From Paracoccaceae bacterium (GTDB taxonomy: Bacteria; Pseudomonadota; Alphaproteobacteria; Rhodobacterales; Rhodobacteraceae), in the NCBI GenBank assembly GCA_033344815.1, contig JAWPMR010000001.1, forward strand, positions 4,264,136 through 4,328,135: a stretch of 64,000 nucleotides of DNA, in the 5' to 3' direction. The notes beneath the pieces were generated by a model that saw nothing but the letters and a program-made list of their open reading frames with translations, was not told the origin of the DNA and did not search any database. Below, piece after piece: positions 18,176-28,333 of this stretch (position 1 is the stretch's first letter; the number at the start of each line of letters is the position of its first letter). The position numbers and the translations under genes are program-made.

Positions 18176-18762
18176 AAGGAAACCTCCGCTGGCTGCTCGC
18201 TACGATACTCGGTCCAATATCGCGTCATCAGTTCGATCAATGATGTGCCGCGAATTTCCAATTGGCTTGCGGACACAAGAACAAAGCGGTTTCCGTTGAT
18301 ACGGGATGGTTTATTCCATTTCCATCGGGGCCACGGTTGCCTTAGAGATGTTTCGCCTTGCGCGGAGACATGTACACGCGCAAAGATCAATCTTGTTGTC
18401 CAAAACCCACTGATATAGCTTGTACTGGTCTCTTCGATCTTGCAGACCGCATCCCAACGTACTTTCAGCGGACCCAAGTAACTGTTCATGGTGAAGCCTG
18501 TTTCGTCAAGCTCCAATGGGTACTTTGGAACTGCGCAGTAGAGCAGGTAGGGGACGGCGAACATAAGGGTCCACACGACGGGAAAACCAAACAATGAGCG
18601 CATATCCGTCGTGCTCTCAATATCATAAGCAAAAATTGCGGCGATCCCAAAAAGCGTCATGACCAAACCCATGACCATACCGCCGAACATCAAGGTTGGG
18701 GCTTTAATGGCCTTGTGGATGCGCATGTGTTGTTCGGTTGGTATTGGATCGTGGATCATCAT
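18172..18762 (-). CDS. Two-helix membrane protein with a soluble C-terminal domain
   Basis: A 196-residue protein. Two hydrophobic segments (about 26-47 and 58-78) are followed by a strand-rich domain containing L-D-E-T-G-F and W-D-A-V-C-K-I-E. This layout resembles small membrane proteins with PH-like or YcxB-like domains; the likeness is loose. It is the first gene of the five-gene block after sucC. Start codons at 18762, 18759 or 18726 are possible. Confidence 0.65.
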   Translation of the reverse strand: MMIHDPIPTEQHMRIHKAIKAPTLMFGGMVMGLVMTLFGIAAIFAYDIESTTDMRSLFGFPVVWTLMFAVPYLLYCAVPKYPLELDETGFTMNSYLGPLKVRWDAVCKIEETSTSYISGFWTTRLIFARVHVSAQGETSLRQPWPRWKWNKPSRINGNRFVLVSASQLEIRGTSLIELMTRYWTEYRSEQPAEVSL

Positions 18763-18870
18763 TGTAAGTTCGGAACTTGCCTATAGCCGGGCATAGGGTT
18801 CTTTCCGACGGATCGGCGGATCAGATGATTGCCCTCAACACCCTGCCAGGCCTCCGCCGGTGATTGAGCT

Positions 18871-18891
18871 AAAAGGTCCCCCGGACCTTTT
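18871..18891 (-). terminator. Hairpin AAAAGGTCC / GGACCTTTT downstream of sucC
   Basis: A 9-bp perfect stem with a three-base loop lies about 85 bp after the sucC stop on the transcript, just past the 82-nt repeat. The 3' arm ends in TTTT, as in an intrinsic terminator, but the U-run is short and partly inside the stem. It may attenuate read-through from sucC into the five accessory genes. Confidence 0.5.
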
Positions 18892-18903
18892 CTAATAAGC
18901 CCG

Positions 18904-18985
18904 CCCCCGGGCTCCGCCCGTTCGCGGCTCGAACGCTCCACTGGAGCGTTCGCCGGGCTTATGCCCGGACCGCCGCTCACCCCTT
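18904..18985 (-). repeat. 82-nt palindromic repeat at the sucC stop
   Basis: This is the partner copy of 14839-14920. Its core hairpin pairs CGAACGCTCCA (18930-18940) with TGGAGCGTTCG (18942-18952). A second stem, CCGGGC/GCCCGG around TTAT, is perfect in this copy and imperfect in the other. It includes the final K-G-stop codons of sucC. Short frames reading through both copies give similar peptides only because of the repeat. Confidence 0.7.
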
Positions 18986-20170
18986 AACAGCCTTAACGAT
19001 CTTCTGTGCGCCGTCTTTCAGGTCATCTGCTGCGATCACATCCACGTCGGAGTTGTTGATGATGTCCTTGCCTTCCTGCACGTTGGTCCCCTCAAGACGC
19101 ACCACCAGTGGTACTTTGAGACCGACCTCTTTCACGGCAGCAACTACGCCCTCGGCAATCACATCACAGCGCATGATACCGCCGAAGATGTTCACCAGAA
19201 TGCCTTTGACCTGCGGGTCGGAGGTGATGATCTTGAAGGCCTCGGTGACCTTTTCCTTGGTCGCCCCACCGCCTACATCAAGAAAGTTCGCAGGCTCAGC
19301 ACCGTAGAGCTTGATAATGTCCATGGTCGCCATCGCCAGACCCGCACCATTGACCATACAGCCAATTTCACCGTCCAGCGCAATGTAGTTGAGGTCGTAT
19401 TTGGAGGCTTCCAGCTCCTTGCTGTCCTCTTCAGTGGTATCGCGCAGCTCAGCAATGTCGGGGTGGCGATACATCGCGTTGCCGTCAAAGCTGACCTTGG
19501 CATCCAGCACCTTGAGATCGCCCGCATCGGTGGTGATCAGCGGGTTGATCTCCAGCATCTCCATGTCTTTTTCCATGAAGGCGTTATAAAGTAGCCCCAT
19601 CAAGCCAACGCATTGTTTGACCTGCTTACCCTCCAGACCGAGCGCAAAAGCGACGCGACGCCCATGAAACGCCTGATAGCCAGAGGCCGGATCAACGGAG
19701 AAAGACAGGATCTTTTCGGGGGTGGCCGCGGCGACCTCTTCAATGTCCATGCCGCCCTCGGTGGAGCATACAAAACTGACGCGGCTCGTCTGGCGATCCA
19801 CGAGAAGGGCGAGATACATCTCCGTTGTGATGCCCGAACCATCCTCGATGTAAATGCGGTTGACCTGTTTGCCAGCCGGGCCGGTCTGGTGCGTGACCAA
19901 GGTGCGGCCGAGCATCTTTTTGGCTTCCTCAGAAGCCTCTTCGACAGACTTGGTGATGCGCACACCACCCTTGTCCCCGGCGTCGGCTTCCTTGAACGTC
20001 CCTTTGCCGCGACCGCCCGCATGGATTTGCGCCTTGATCACCCACATGGGACCATCAAGCGCCCCTGCGGCTGTCTTGGCCTCTTCGGCCCGAAGGACAA
20101 CACGCCCGTCAGAAACCGGAGCGCCGTAGCTGCGCAGCAATGCTTTCGCTTGATATTCGTGGATATTCAT
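18977..20170 (-). CDS. sucC: ADP-forming succinate--CoA ligase beta subunit
   Basis: A 397-residue ATP-grasp subunit that binds succinate and nucleotide in succinyl-CoA synthetase. The start M-N-I-H-E-Y-Q-A-K is the family start. The glycine-rich G-R-G-K-G-T loop (about 53-58), E-I-N-P-L near residue 200 and the G-G-G-A-T-K-E-K and F-G-G-I-M-R-C-D motifs in the C-terminal half are visible. A 950-bp non-coding stretch with a paired operator lies upstream, so sucC probably has its own promoter separate from mdh. Confidence 0.97.
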   Translation of the reverse strand: MNIHEYQAKALLRSYGAPVSDGRVVLRAEEAKTAAGALDGPMWVIKAQIHAGGRGKGTFKEADAGDKGGVRITKSVEEASEEAKKMLGRTLVTHQTGPAGKQVNRIYIEDGSGITTEMYLALLVDRQTSRVSFVCSTEGGMDIEEVAAATPEKILSFSVDPASGYQAFHGRRVAFALGLEGKQVKQCVGLMGLLYNAFMEKDMEMLEINPLITTDAGDLKVLDAKVSFDGNAMYRHPDIAELRDTTEEDSKELEASKYDLNYIALDGEIGCMVNGAGLAMATMDIIKLYGAEPANFLDVGGGATKEKVTEAFKIITSDPQVKGILVNIFGGIMRCDVIAEGVVAAVKEVGLKVPLVVRLEGTNVQEGKDIINNSDVDVIAADDLKDGAQKIVKAVKG

Positions 20171-21124
20171 GGAGTGGGTCCCGTGCTTTGATGGATCGGA
20201 TCTTTTGTTGTTATAAAACGCAAATTTTCTACAATGGAACCGGTTTATCCCCATCAACGCGGTTCGACGGCCAATTCTCGAGTTTTGTGATCACAGTTTT
20301 TCGAGCTGTGATCACAAAAAGCCAAGCAAAGACTATTTTCATAGAGTGCGTGGGATTCGCACCGGTTTTTTGCGTTGTCAGGGGATGGCGGAAACTGTGG
20401 GCTTTGCAGTCATTTCTTGGTGGATCACAAAGCCGGTTCCCGTCAAATAGAAGCAAGATTGTCTCAGATGTCTGAACATCCTTGAGAGCGTCATGGCAAA
20501 GCTCATGAACACTGCTTGTGTCTTATTTGGGGATCGCGACGCTGATCCTTCAAAGCTCTACCGATTGTGCCCCGGACGGATCTTTATTTTTTGGCATTGC
20601 TGGTCCGAAAACAGTTGAACGCTTCGTTACAGCAAATGCATCACCGGGCGTTGGAAGGATTGATCGGAACGGACCCAGTTCTGAGAAAAGGAAAACAAGC
20701 GAGGAAACCGTATGCGACAGATTGACGGCGTTTGCGGCGGTGCGAACGCGACATGTGCTCGGCAAACGGTCGCACTTTGCCAAGCGATCAGTTTTGCAAA
20801 AACTGTTCAAAAGAAGATAGTGCAAGTCATCTTGGCGCTTAAACCTTCGAGAGCACGGTGGGATCGCACAACGGTGAGTGTGCCCCGCTTTGAATGCATG
20901 AATAGATGGGTTTCAGGGCCAAAAGGGCCGAGGGCGTCACATTTCCCGAAATGGCTAGGTCAGCAACGTCCGGTCTCATGGATAAACAGGATGCTGTTCG
21001 TGACATGCGTGGCGCATCAAGAGCGCGGATAGACGGATTCCTACTCTTGTTTGTTCTCCGACATCAAAGGATCACTACGCGTTCTGCCGTACAGCACGGG
21101 TTCAAAAAGTTGTTCAAGGAATCA
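20171..21124. other. 954-bp gap between mdh and sucC, no convincing gene
   Basis: No frame here resembles a known protein; the two ~90-100-codon frames (20518-20820 plus, 20550-20825 minus) lie on opposite strands of the same DNA and have odd composition. The sucC-proximal part is A+T-rich, carries the paired operator at 20286-20316 and a TATAAC box near 20215 on the minus strand. The rest could hold a regulatory RNA, but no defined fold was seen. Confidence 0.5.
20286..20316 (-). promoter_or_regulatory. Paired TGTGATCACA operator upstream of sucC
   Basis: Two perfect copies of the 10-bp palindrome TGTGATCACA occupy 20286-20295 and 20307-20316, with centres 21 bp apart (two helical turns), flanked by T- and A-tracts. 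They lie about 116-146 bp before the sucC start. The same arrangement with the same spacing occurs before sdhC (27784-27814). This suggests one dimeric regulator binding cooperatively to TCA operons; its identity is not evident here. Confidence 0.65.
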
Positions 21125-21150
21125 AAAGCACCCCGGCGACGGGGTGCTTT
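21125..21150 (-). terminator. Terminator hairpin after mdh
   Basis: An 11-bp stem, AAAGCACCCCG (21125-21135) with CGGGGTGCTTT (21140-21150), and a four-base loop lie 23 bp past the mdh stop. On the minus-strand transcript the stem is followed by TGATTCC after the terminal T's. It is likely the intrinsic terminator that separates mdh from sucC. Confidence 0.75.
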
Positions 21151-21172
21151 GATGGCGCACAACTCGTCGAGA

Positions 21173-23074
<1,902 letters not shown>

Positions 23075-23139
23075 ATATTGGTGGCCCGCAGCCCGAGAAT
23101 ACGGGCGATCAGGCAAAGGTCATAAGGACGATGCGGATG

Positions 23140-23158
23140 TCCTGCGCAATGCGCAGGA
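23140..23158. terminator. Short perfect hairpin between convergent genes
   Basis: TCCTGCGCA (23140-23148) pairs with TGCGCAGGA (23150-23158) around a single base. It is located between the TauE gene and the convergent secreted-protein gene. There is no T-run, so bidirectional termination is only a possibility. Confidence 0.35.
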
Positions 23159-23160
23159 AA

Positions 23161-23493
23161 TCAGGCGTCGTTGCCTTTGGCAGGCAATGCTTCGGCTAAT
23201 GTCTCAAAGGACTGACCGGAGGCCACAAGGCACGTCAGGCCATTTGGCGTCGTCACCGTGATTGTCCAGGAGCCCGTTTCATCTGAAGCAAACACTTCGA
23301 TCACGGCATTGTTTGCCCCCAGACCCATGGATTGACGGGTTTCTCCGTACCCATCGGCAAGCCGGTCAACGACAGCCTCGCGTGGGGCACAATTGCGTGC
23401 GTTTTGAGCGGCGGCGTCCGTGGTGGAAGCGATGTAAAGCGCGGCTGCAGCGCTAAGCGCGCCCAAATGCAGCATTTTGGAAAAGCGTGTCAT
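23161..23493 (-). CDS. Small secreted hypothetical protein
   Basis: A 110-residue protein with a signal peptide (hydrophobic 9-22, cleavage near D-A-A-A|Q). The mature part has two cysteines (N-C-A-P and T-C-L-V), likely a disulfide, and a strand-rich core with G-S-W-T-I-T-V-T. Small rhodobacteral periplasmic proteins of this type lack assigned functions. It is divergent from mcl2 across a 332-bp gap. Confidence 0.75.
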   Translation of the reverse strand: MTRFSKMLHLGALSAAAALYIASTTDAAAQNARNCAPREAVVDRLADGYGETRQSMGLGANNAVIEVFASDETGSWTITVTTPNGLTCLVASGQSFETLAEALPAKGNDA

Positions 23494-23825
23494 AGTGTTT
23501 CTGCCTTCATGTCAAAGGCGGCACCCGCTGTCATCTGGCCGGGCCGGTTTCCCGGCGATGACCGGGCGGCCCCGGTTCAATATAAGCGTCCGCAACATCC
23601 AGGCTTATTCCACTTTCAACGGCCTTGCTGAAGCAACCTGATACCAAGATATTCGACGGGATCAGCATCCATAACAGGGTTGAAATATTGGTTAATGCTG
23701 CGGGCGGATATAGATTGCATTTGATATTTGCTGCGTTGCGGCATAAAAATGCTTGAATTTTGTGCAAAAAAATGCCCCATTCCGCGCAACTTTGTAACCC
23801 GTTCAAATTTCGTGGAAAATAACAG
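23494..23825 (+). promoter_or_regulatory. mcl2 upstream region with TGC-rich motif
   Basis: This 332-bp gap holds no gene. Its mcl2-proximal half is A+T-rich. Positions 23728-23744 read TTGCTGCGTTGCGGCAT; the 15-mer GCTGCGTTGCGGCAT recurs exactly at 36378-36392 beside ecm, and related TGC-rich sites precede ccr and the PlsB-like gene. It is probably an operator for a regulator of the ethylmalonyl-CoA pathway. ATGC repeats follow near 23748 and 23772. Confidence 0.5.
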
Positions 23826-24683
23826 ATGAGATCGATATCCCGCCCATTGCGTTCGGTTCTGTACATACCGGGATCCAAAGCGCGCGCTTTGGAAAAAGCA
23901 CGTCACCTCCCCACAGATGCGATAATTTTTGACCTTGAAGATGCGGTTGCACCGGATGAAAAATCCGCTGCACGTGCCTTGCTGGCGCAGGAATTGCAGG
24001 TCGGAGGATACGGCGCGCGCCTACGGATTGTGCGCATCAACGGGCTGTCCACCCCTTGGGGCACGCAGGACGCCGAGGCCGTCGTGCAGATGGATGCGGA
24101 TGCGGTGTTGCTGCCCAAGGTGGACGCGGCGGAGGATCTTGATGCACTGGCCAGAATCACCGGCGATCTGCCGATCTGGGTCATGATGGAATCACCGTCA
24201 GGCATGCTGGCGGCAGCGGAAATTGCCGCACATCCCTTGTGTCAGGGTATGGTCATGGGCACAAATGACCTGGCCAAAGACATGGGCACACGGTTTCGCG
24301 CAGACAGGATGCCACTGATGGCCGGGCTGGGCCTCTGCGTTCTGGCCGCAAAATCCGAGGGGATCGCGATTGTCGATGGGGTTTACAATGCGTTTCGCGA
24401 CCAGGAGGGGCTGGCGCGCGAATGCGAGCAGGGGTGCGACATGGGATTTGATGGCAAAACGCTGATTCATCCCGCCCAGCTCGACGTGGCAAATGCGGCT
24501 TTCTCACCCTCCGGCGAAGATGTGGAGTTGGCGCGTCGCCAGATCGCGGCGTATAACGAAGCCCTTGCCAAAGGTCAGGCGGTGGCCGTGGTCGATGGTC
24601 GGATCGTGGAGAACCTTCATGTTGCCATGGCCCACAAAACGCTGGCAAAGATGGATGCAATCGAAAACCTAGGTACGGAGTAA
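23826..24683 (+). CDS. mcl2: HpcH/HpaI aldolase / citrate-lyase-like enzyme, probable (S)-malyl-CoA thioesterase
   Basis: A 285-residue CitE-like TIM-barrel protein: R-S-V-L-Y-I-P-G-S near the start, I-I-F-D-L-E-D-A-V-A-P-D with the metal-binding acidic residues, and M-E-S-P-S-G-M in the middle. In Rhodobacter, the Mcl2 branch hydrolyses (S)-malyl-CoA to malate at the end of the ethylmalonyl-CoA pathway. The mch gene three positions downstream on the same strand supports that assignment; malyl-CoA lyase is the alternative. Confidence 0.82.
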   Translation: MRSISRPLRSVLYIPGSKARALEKARHLPTDAIIFDLEDAVAPDEKSAARALLAQELQVGGYGARLRIVRINGLSTPWGTQDAEAVVQMDADAVLLPKVDAAEDLDALARITGDLPIWVMMESPSGMLAAAEIAAHPLCQGMVMGTNDLAKDMGTRFRADRMPLMAGLGLCVLAAKSEGIAIVDGVYNAFRDQEGLARECEQGCDMGFDGKTLIHPAQLDVANAAFSPSGEDVELARRQIAAYNEALAKGQAVAVVDGRIVENLHVAMAHKTLAKMDAIENLGTE

Positions 24684-24687
24684 CCCC

Positions 24688-25245
24688 ATGGCCCTGTTGA
24701 TCATCGGACTGATCCTGTGGATCGCCGCGCATTATTTCAAACGCCTGGCTCCGGAACAACGGGCCAATATGGGCAATATGGGCCGGGGCGTTGCCGCCAT
24801 TGGCATTGTCGCGGGGCTGATCCTGATGATCATTGGGTATCGCGCGGCGGATTTCATCCCGGTGTGGAACCCGCCATCTTTTATGATGCACGTGAACAAT
24901 ACGCTGATGCTTGTCGCGCTTTGGGTTTATGGATCGAGTGCGGCAAAGGGCGCCAAAGCCTGGCCGGCCTACAAAACCCGCCACCCCCAATTGCTGGGGT
25001 TCAAGATCTGGGCCGTGGCGCATTTGCTGGTAAACGGCGATCTGGCTTCGATCATTCTGTTTGGCGGGCTGCTGGGATGGGCTGTGGGGTCAGTGATCCT
25101 GATCAACCGCGCGGAGCCCGATTGGACACCGCCAGAACCGGCCGGCAAGGCCACATACATCAAGTTGGCGGTCATCACGCTTGTGCTCTTTGTGGCTATT
25201 GCGAGTGTGCATGTCTGGCTGGGTGTCTGGCCCTTCCCGAGCTGA
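24688..25245 (+). CDS. NnrU-family membrane protein
   Basis: A 185-residue integral membrane protein with about five helices. F-M-M-H-V-N-N-T-L-M and G-F-K-I-W-A-V-A-H-L-L-V-N-G-D carry the histidines conserved in NnrU proteins, first linked to nitric-oxide metabolism in Rhodobacter and also related to isoprenoid-modifying enzymes. No denitrification genes are seen nearby, so the actual role is open. It starts 5 bp after mcl2 and is probably co-transcribed. Confidence 0.85.
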   Translation: MALLIIGLILWIAAHYFKRLAPEQRANMGNMGRGVAAIGIVAGLILMIIGYRAADFIPVWNPPSFMMHVNNTLMLVALWVYGSSAAKGAKAWPAYKTRHPQLLGFKIWAVAHLLVNGDLASIILFGGLLGWAVGSVILINRAEPDWTPPEPAGKATYIKLAVITLVLFVAIASVHVWLGVWPFPS

Positions 25246-25263
25246 ACTTTTGCGGAGCATGCC

Positions 25264-25467
25264 ATGAAACTCTATCGTTTTCTGTCCGAAGAGGACACGT
25301 CGGCGTTTTGTCACAAGGTGACGGAAGCCTTGAACAGCGGCTGGGAGCTTCATGGCAGCCCAACCCAGACCTTTGATCAGGCGGCGGGCATCATGCGTTG
25401 CGGTCAGGCGGTGATCAAAGAGGTCGACGGCACCTATACGCCCGACACTAAACTGAGCGCGCAATGA
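25264..25467 (+). CDS. DUF1737 small protein
   Basis: A 67-residue protein with the family pattern Y-R-x-L-S-x-E-D-T-x-x-F-C and L-N-x-G-W-E-L-H-G-S-P. The function is unknown. It begins after a GGAG site, and its stop overlaps the mch start, placing it in the mcl2-nnrU-mch transcript. DUF1737 genes often sit beside mch in rhodobacterales as far as I recall. Confidence 0.85.
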   Translation: MKLYRFLSEEDTSAFCHKVTEALNSGWELHGSPTQTFDQAAGIMRCGQAVIKEVDGTYTPDTKLSAQ

Positions 25468-26501
25468 TGAGCACAAAAACCAACGCTGGCCGATTTTTCG
25501 AAGACTACGCGGTGGGCCAGGTGATCCACCACGCCGTTCCCCGCACGATCAAGATGGGGGAACGGGCGCTTTACCACATGCTTTATCCGGCACGTCATGC
25601 GCTTTATTCCTCAGACCAGTTCGCACAAGGCTGTGGCCTGCCATTCAGCCCGCTGGATGATATGATCGCGTTCCACGTCGTGTTTGGCAAAACCGTTCCG
25701 GATGTGTCGCTGAACGCCGTGGCCAATCTGGGGTACGCGCAGGGGCGTTGGATCACGCCGGTCTGGCCCGGGGATACCTTGCGATCCGTGTCCGAAGTGA
25801 TTGGGTTGAAACAGAATTCCAACGGCAAAACGGGCGTGGTCTGGGTCCGTACAACCGGTCTGAACCAACATAATGAAACGGTTCTGGAGTATGTACGCTG
25901 GGTGATGGTGCGCAAACGCGATGTGAATGCGGCGGCCCCTGAAACGATTGTCCCGGCCTTGCCAGACGCCGTGGCCGCGCAGGAGCTGGTGGTTCCCAAG
26001 GGTCTCGATTTCAGCACTTATGATTTCACGCTGGCCGGGGAGCCACACCGGTGGGGCGACTACGATGTGGGCGAACAGATCGACCATGTGGACGGTGTGA
26101 CCGTTGAAGAAGCCGAACACATGATGGCCACGCGCTTGTGGCAAAACACATCCAAGGTGCATTTTGACACCGCTGCGCGGCCCGATGGTACGCGGTTGAT
26201 CTATGGCGGGCACGTGATTTCGATGGCGCGGGCGCTTTCGTTCAACGGTCTGGCCAATGCACAGATGGTTGTCGGGCTGAATGGCGGCGCGCATGCCAAT
26301 CCCTGCCTTGCGGGCGATACCATTCGAGCCTGGTCGCAAGTGCTGGACAAGGCGGAAACCGCGGCACCCGGTGTGGGCGCATTGCGCTTGCGGCTGGCCG
26401 CGACCAAGGGAGGCGCGCCTTTTGACTTACGCGGTGAGAACGGTAAATACCTGCCCGATGTTCTGCTGGACCTGGATTACTGGGCGTTGGTACCGATGTG
26501 A
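25464..26501 (+). CDS. mch: Mesaconyl-CoA hydratase
   Basis: A 345-residue double-hotdog MaoC-like dehydratase that hydrates mesaconyl-C1-CoA to beta-methylmalyl-CoA in the ethylmalonyl-CoA pathway. The N-terminal half has G-R-F-F-E-D-Y-A-V-G-Q-V-I-H-H, and a second copy of the fold begins near R-W-G-D-Y-D-V-G-E-Q-I-D-H. The length is about double a single-hotdog protein, as in characterised Mch. The ccr, ecm and mcl2 genes in this window support the call. Confidence 0.93.
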   Translation: MMSTKTNAGRFFEDYAVGQVIHHAVPRTIKMGERALYHMLYPARHALYSSDQFAQGCGLPFSPLDDMIAFHVVFGKTVPDVSLNAVANLGYAQGRWITPVWPGDTLRSVSEVIGLKQNSNGKTGVVWVRTTGLNQHNETVLEYVRWVMVRKRDVNAAAPETIVPALPDAVAAQELVVPKGLDFSTYDFTLAGEPHRWGDYDVGEQIDHVDGVTVEEAEHMMATRLWQNTSKVHFDTAARPDGTRLIYGGHVISMARALSFNGLANAQMVVGLNGGAHANPCLAGDTIRAWSQVLDKAETAAPGVGALRLRLAATKGGAPFDLRGENGKYLPDVLLDLDYWALVPM

Positions 26502-27079
26502 CGGTGCAGGCAATCTATCTGTCCCACCCGGAAGTTGAGATTGATCCAGATGTGCCGGTCCCGCGATGGGGCCTCTCAGAACTTGGCGCGGCACGCACGG
26601 CGGCCTTGGCGGCGCGGTTGGGCGATTTGTCCGGCTGGCGTGTGGTGTCGAGCGATGAACAAAAAGCCATCGAGACGGGTACGCCGCTCGCAAAACTCAC
26701 CCATGCGCCCCTGATCATCCGGCCCGACATGCATGAAAACGACCGAAGTGCGACCGGTTATCAGCCGCGTGAGGCCTTCGAGGCTTTGGCGGATGCGTTT
26801 TTCGCAGCACCGGACGTGTCGGTGCAAGGGTGGGAAACAGCACGCGCGGCACAGACCCGGATCGTTTCCGAGGTGCGTACGGTCATCGGCCAATACCCCG
26901 GCACACCATTGATTTTCACAGGTCACGGCGGTGTGGGCACCTTGCTGTTTTGCCATTTGGCAGTTCATGAGATTTCGCGACAGTGGGATCAGAACGGCGG
27001 CGGGCACTGGTTCCGCTTCTCCACCGAGATGGACAGCGTTGAACGCGGCTGGAGTGCTATGGAAACGCTGTGCAAATAG
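26498..27079 (+). CDS. Histidine-phosphatase-fold protein with altered active site
   Basis: A 193-residue branch of the phosphoglycerate-mutase/histidine phosphatase fold. The nucleophile motif R-H-G is replaced by S9-H10-P11, the second arginine motif (S-S-x-x-x-R-x-x-x-T) reads S-S-D-E-Q-K-A-I-E-T, and G-H-G-G with H143 is kept. Loss of both phosphate-clamping arginines suggests a different substrate or no phosphatase activity. The start is GTG, overlapping the mch stop by 4 nt. Confidence 0.8.
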   Translation: MTVQAIYLSHPEVEIDPDVPVPRWGLSELGAARTAALAARLGDLSGWRVVSSDEQKAIETGTPLAKLTHAPLIIRPDMHENDRSATGYQPREAFEALADAFFAAPDVSVQGWETARAAQTRIVSEVRTVIGQYPGTPLIFTGHGGVGTLLFCHLAVHEISRQWDQNGGGHWFRFSTEMDSVERGWSAMETLCK

Positions 27080-27117
27080 GGGTCGGCAACTGAGATCCGT
27101 TTCGCTAGTGTCAGCGC

Positions 27118-27783
27118 ATGAAATGCTTCTGTGTAATCTTGATGACGGGGCTGTTTTTTGTTCGAACGGCGGCCGCCTGCCAACTGGCACTGGTACTGGC
27201 CGTGGATGTGTCGGGGTCCGTGGATTCGCGCGAATATGATATTCAGATGCAGGGGCTGGCCGCGGCGCTGCGCGATGGCACGGTGATTGATGCGTTGATT
27301 GAACAGGAAGCACAGATCACATTGATCCAGTGGACGGGATCGTCGCGCCAACGCCAGACGATCCCATGGCGCGGCATGATCACGGCGGAGGATGTCTATG
27401 CGATGGCGGATGAGATCGCAGCCAATCGCCGGGTCTGGCGCAACTATTCCACAGCCATTGGCGAGGCATTGATCGCAGCAGAGGACGCATTGGGTGAGGT
27501 GTTACATTGCAAGCGCAAGATCATTGATGTTTCAGGCGACGGCATTTCAAACGAAGGTGTTTTGCCCGTCGAGCGGCACGCGGCACTGGCGGCCTTGGGG
27601 GTCACGGTCAACGCGCTGGCCATTGAGACTGATGACGAGGATTTGACGGGGTGGTTTTATGAAAACCTGATTCACGGCGACGGCGCTTTTGTCATCACGG
27701 CAAATGGCTTTCAGGACTACCCGGCTCAGATCCGGCGCAAACTGCAGCGTGAGACAACGCGTCAATTGAGCCGTCTGCCATAA
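27118..27783 (+). CDS. DUF1194 protein, VWA-like, secreted
   Basis: A 221-residue protein with a signal peptide (cleavage near A-A-A-C) and a von Willebrand A-like domain. The metal-ion site D-V-S-G-S is at 30-34, and V-S-G-D-G-I-S-N-E-G is conserved in DUF1194. It probably works in the periplasm as a binding protein; the partner is unknown. The sdhC operator begins one base after its stop codon. Confidence 0.88.
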   Translation: MKCFCVILMTGLFFVRTAAACQLALVLAVDVSGSVDSREYDIQMQGLAAALRDGTVIDALIEQEAQITLIQWTGSSRQRQTIPWRGMITAEDVYAMADEIAANRRVWRNYSTAIGEALIAAEDALGEVLHCKRKIIDVSGDGISNEGVLPVERHAALAALGVTVNALAIETDDEDLTGWFYENLIHGDGAFVITANGFQDYPAQIRRKLQRETTRQLSRLP

Positions 27784-27814
27784 TGTGATCACACGTCCGA
27801 TTAGCGTGATCACA
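27784..27814 (+). promoter_or_regulatory. Paired TGTGATCACA-type operator upstream of sdhC
   Basis: TGTGATCACA at 27784-27793 and CGTGATCACA at 27805-27814 have centres 21 bp apart, as in the pair before sucC. The sites lie about 125-155 bp upstream of sdhC. Downstream, both regions also share AACCGCG followed by CCGGTTCCA. A common TCA-cycle regulator is inferred. Confidence 0.65.
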
Positions 27815-27938
27815 AAATTCGAAATTCGGGAAAATTTGCGCGACCCGCGCCAATTAACCGCGCTTCAACCCGGTTCCAGTACGTGACAAGGCCACAATAA
27901 GGTTTAAAAGAAACAACAGGGAACAAAAGGAATCTACC

Positions 27939-28322
27939 ATGGCCGATGTCAATCGGGGCAATCGCCCCTTGTCGCCGCATATTTCGATTTATCGCCCACA
28001 ACTGACCTCAATGACCTCCATCCTGACGCGGATCACGGGCAACGCCTTGCTGGTCTCGTCATTGCTGGTGGTGTGGTGGTTTCTGGCGGCGGCGACCTCG
28101 CCGGAATATTTCGCCTTTGCCGACGCGGTTCTGACCAGTTGGTTCGGGGACCTGGTGATGACCCTGTCGCTTTGGGGTCTGTGGTATCACGCACTTGCTG
28201 GCGTGCGGCATCTGATATGGGATCAGGGGATCGGCCTTGATCTGGAAACAGCCTACAAACTTGGCTACGCGGTCATTGGCGGCTCTGTTGTGCTGACGCT
28301 GATTACCATCGTGATCGTTTAG
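27939..28322 (+). CDS. sdhC: Succinate dehydrogenase cytochrome b556 subunit
   Basis: A 127-residue membrane subunit. The family opening R-P-L-S-P-H-I-S-I-Y is followed by three helices (about 30-55, 65-90, 103-125), with the haem-ligand region W-Y-H-A-L-A-G-V-R-H. With SdhD it anchors SdhAB and reduces ubiquinone. The ATG follows AAAAGGAATC. It is the first gene of sdhCDAB. Confidence 0.95.
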   Translation: MADVNRGNRPLSPHISIYRPQLTSMTSILTRITGNALLVSSLLVVWWFLAAATSPEYFAFADAVLTSWFGDLVMTLSLWGLWYHALAGVRHLIWDQGIGLDLETAYKLGYAVIGGSVVLTLITIVIV

Positions 28323-28333
28323 AGGAGGCCGAG

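Noticed and set aside
18759-18980. Small minus-strand frame of 73 codons after sucC, similar at its start to a frame after sucD
   Set aside because: The likeness comes from the shared 82-nt palindromic repeat, not from a protein family.
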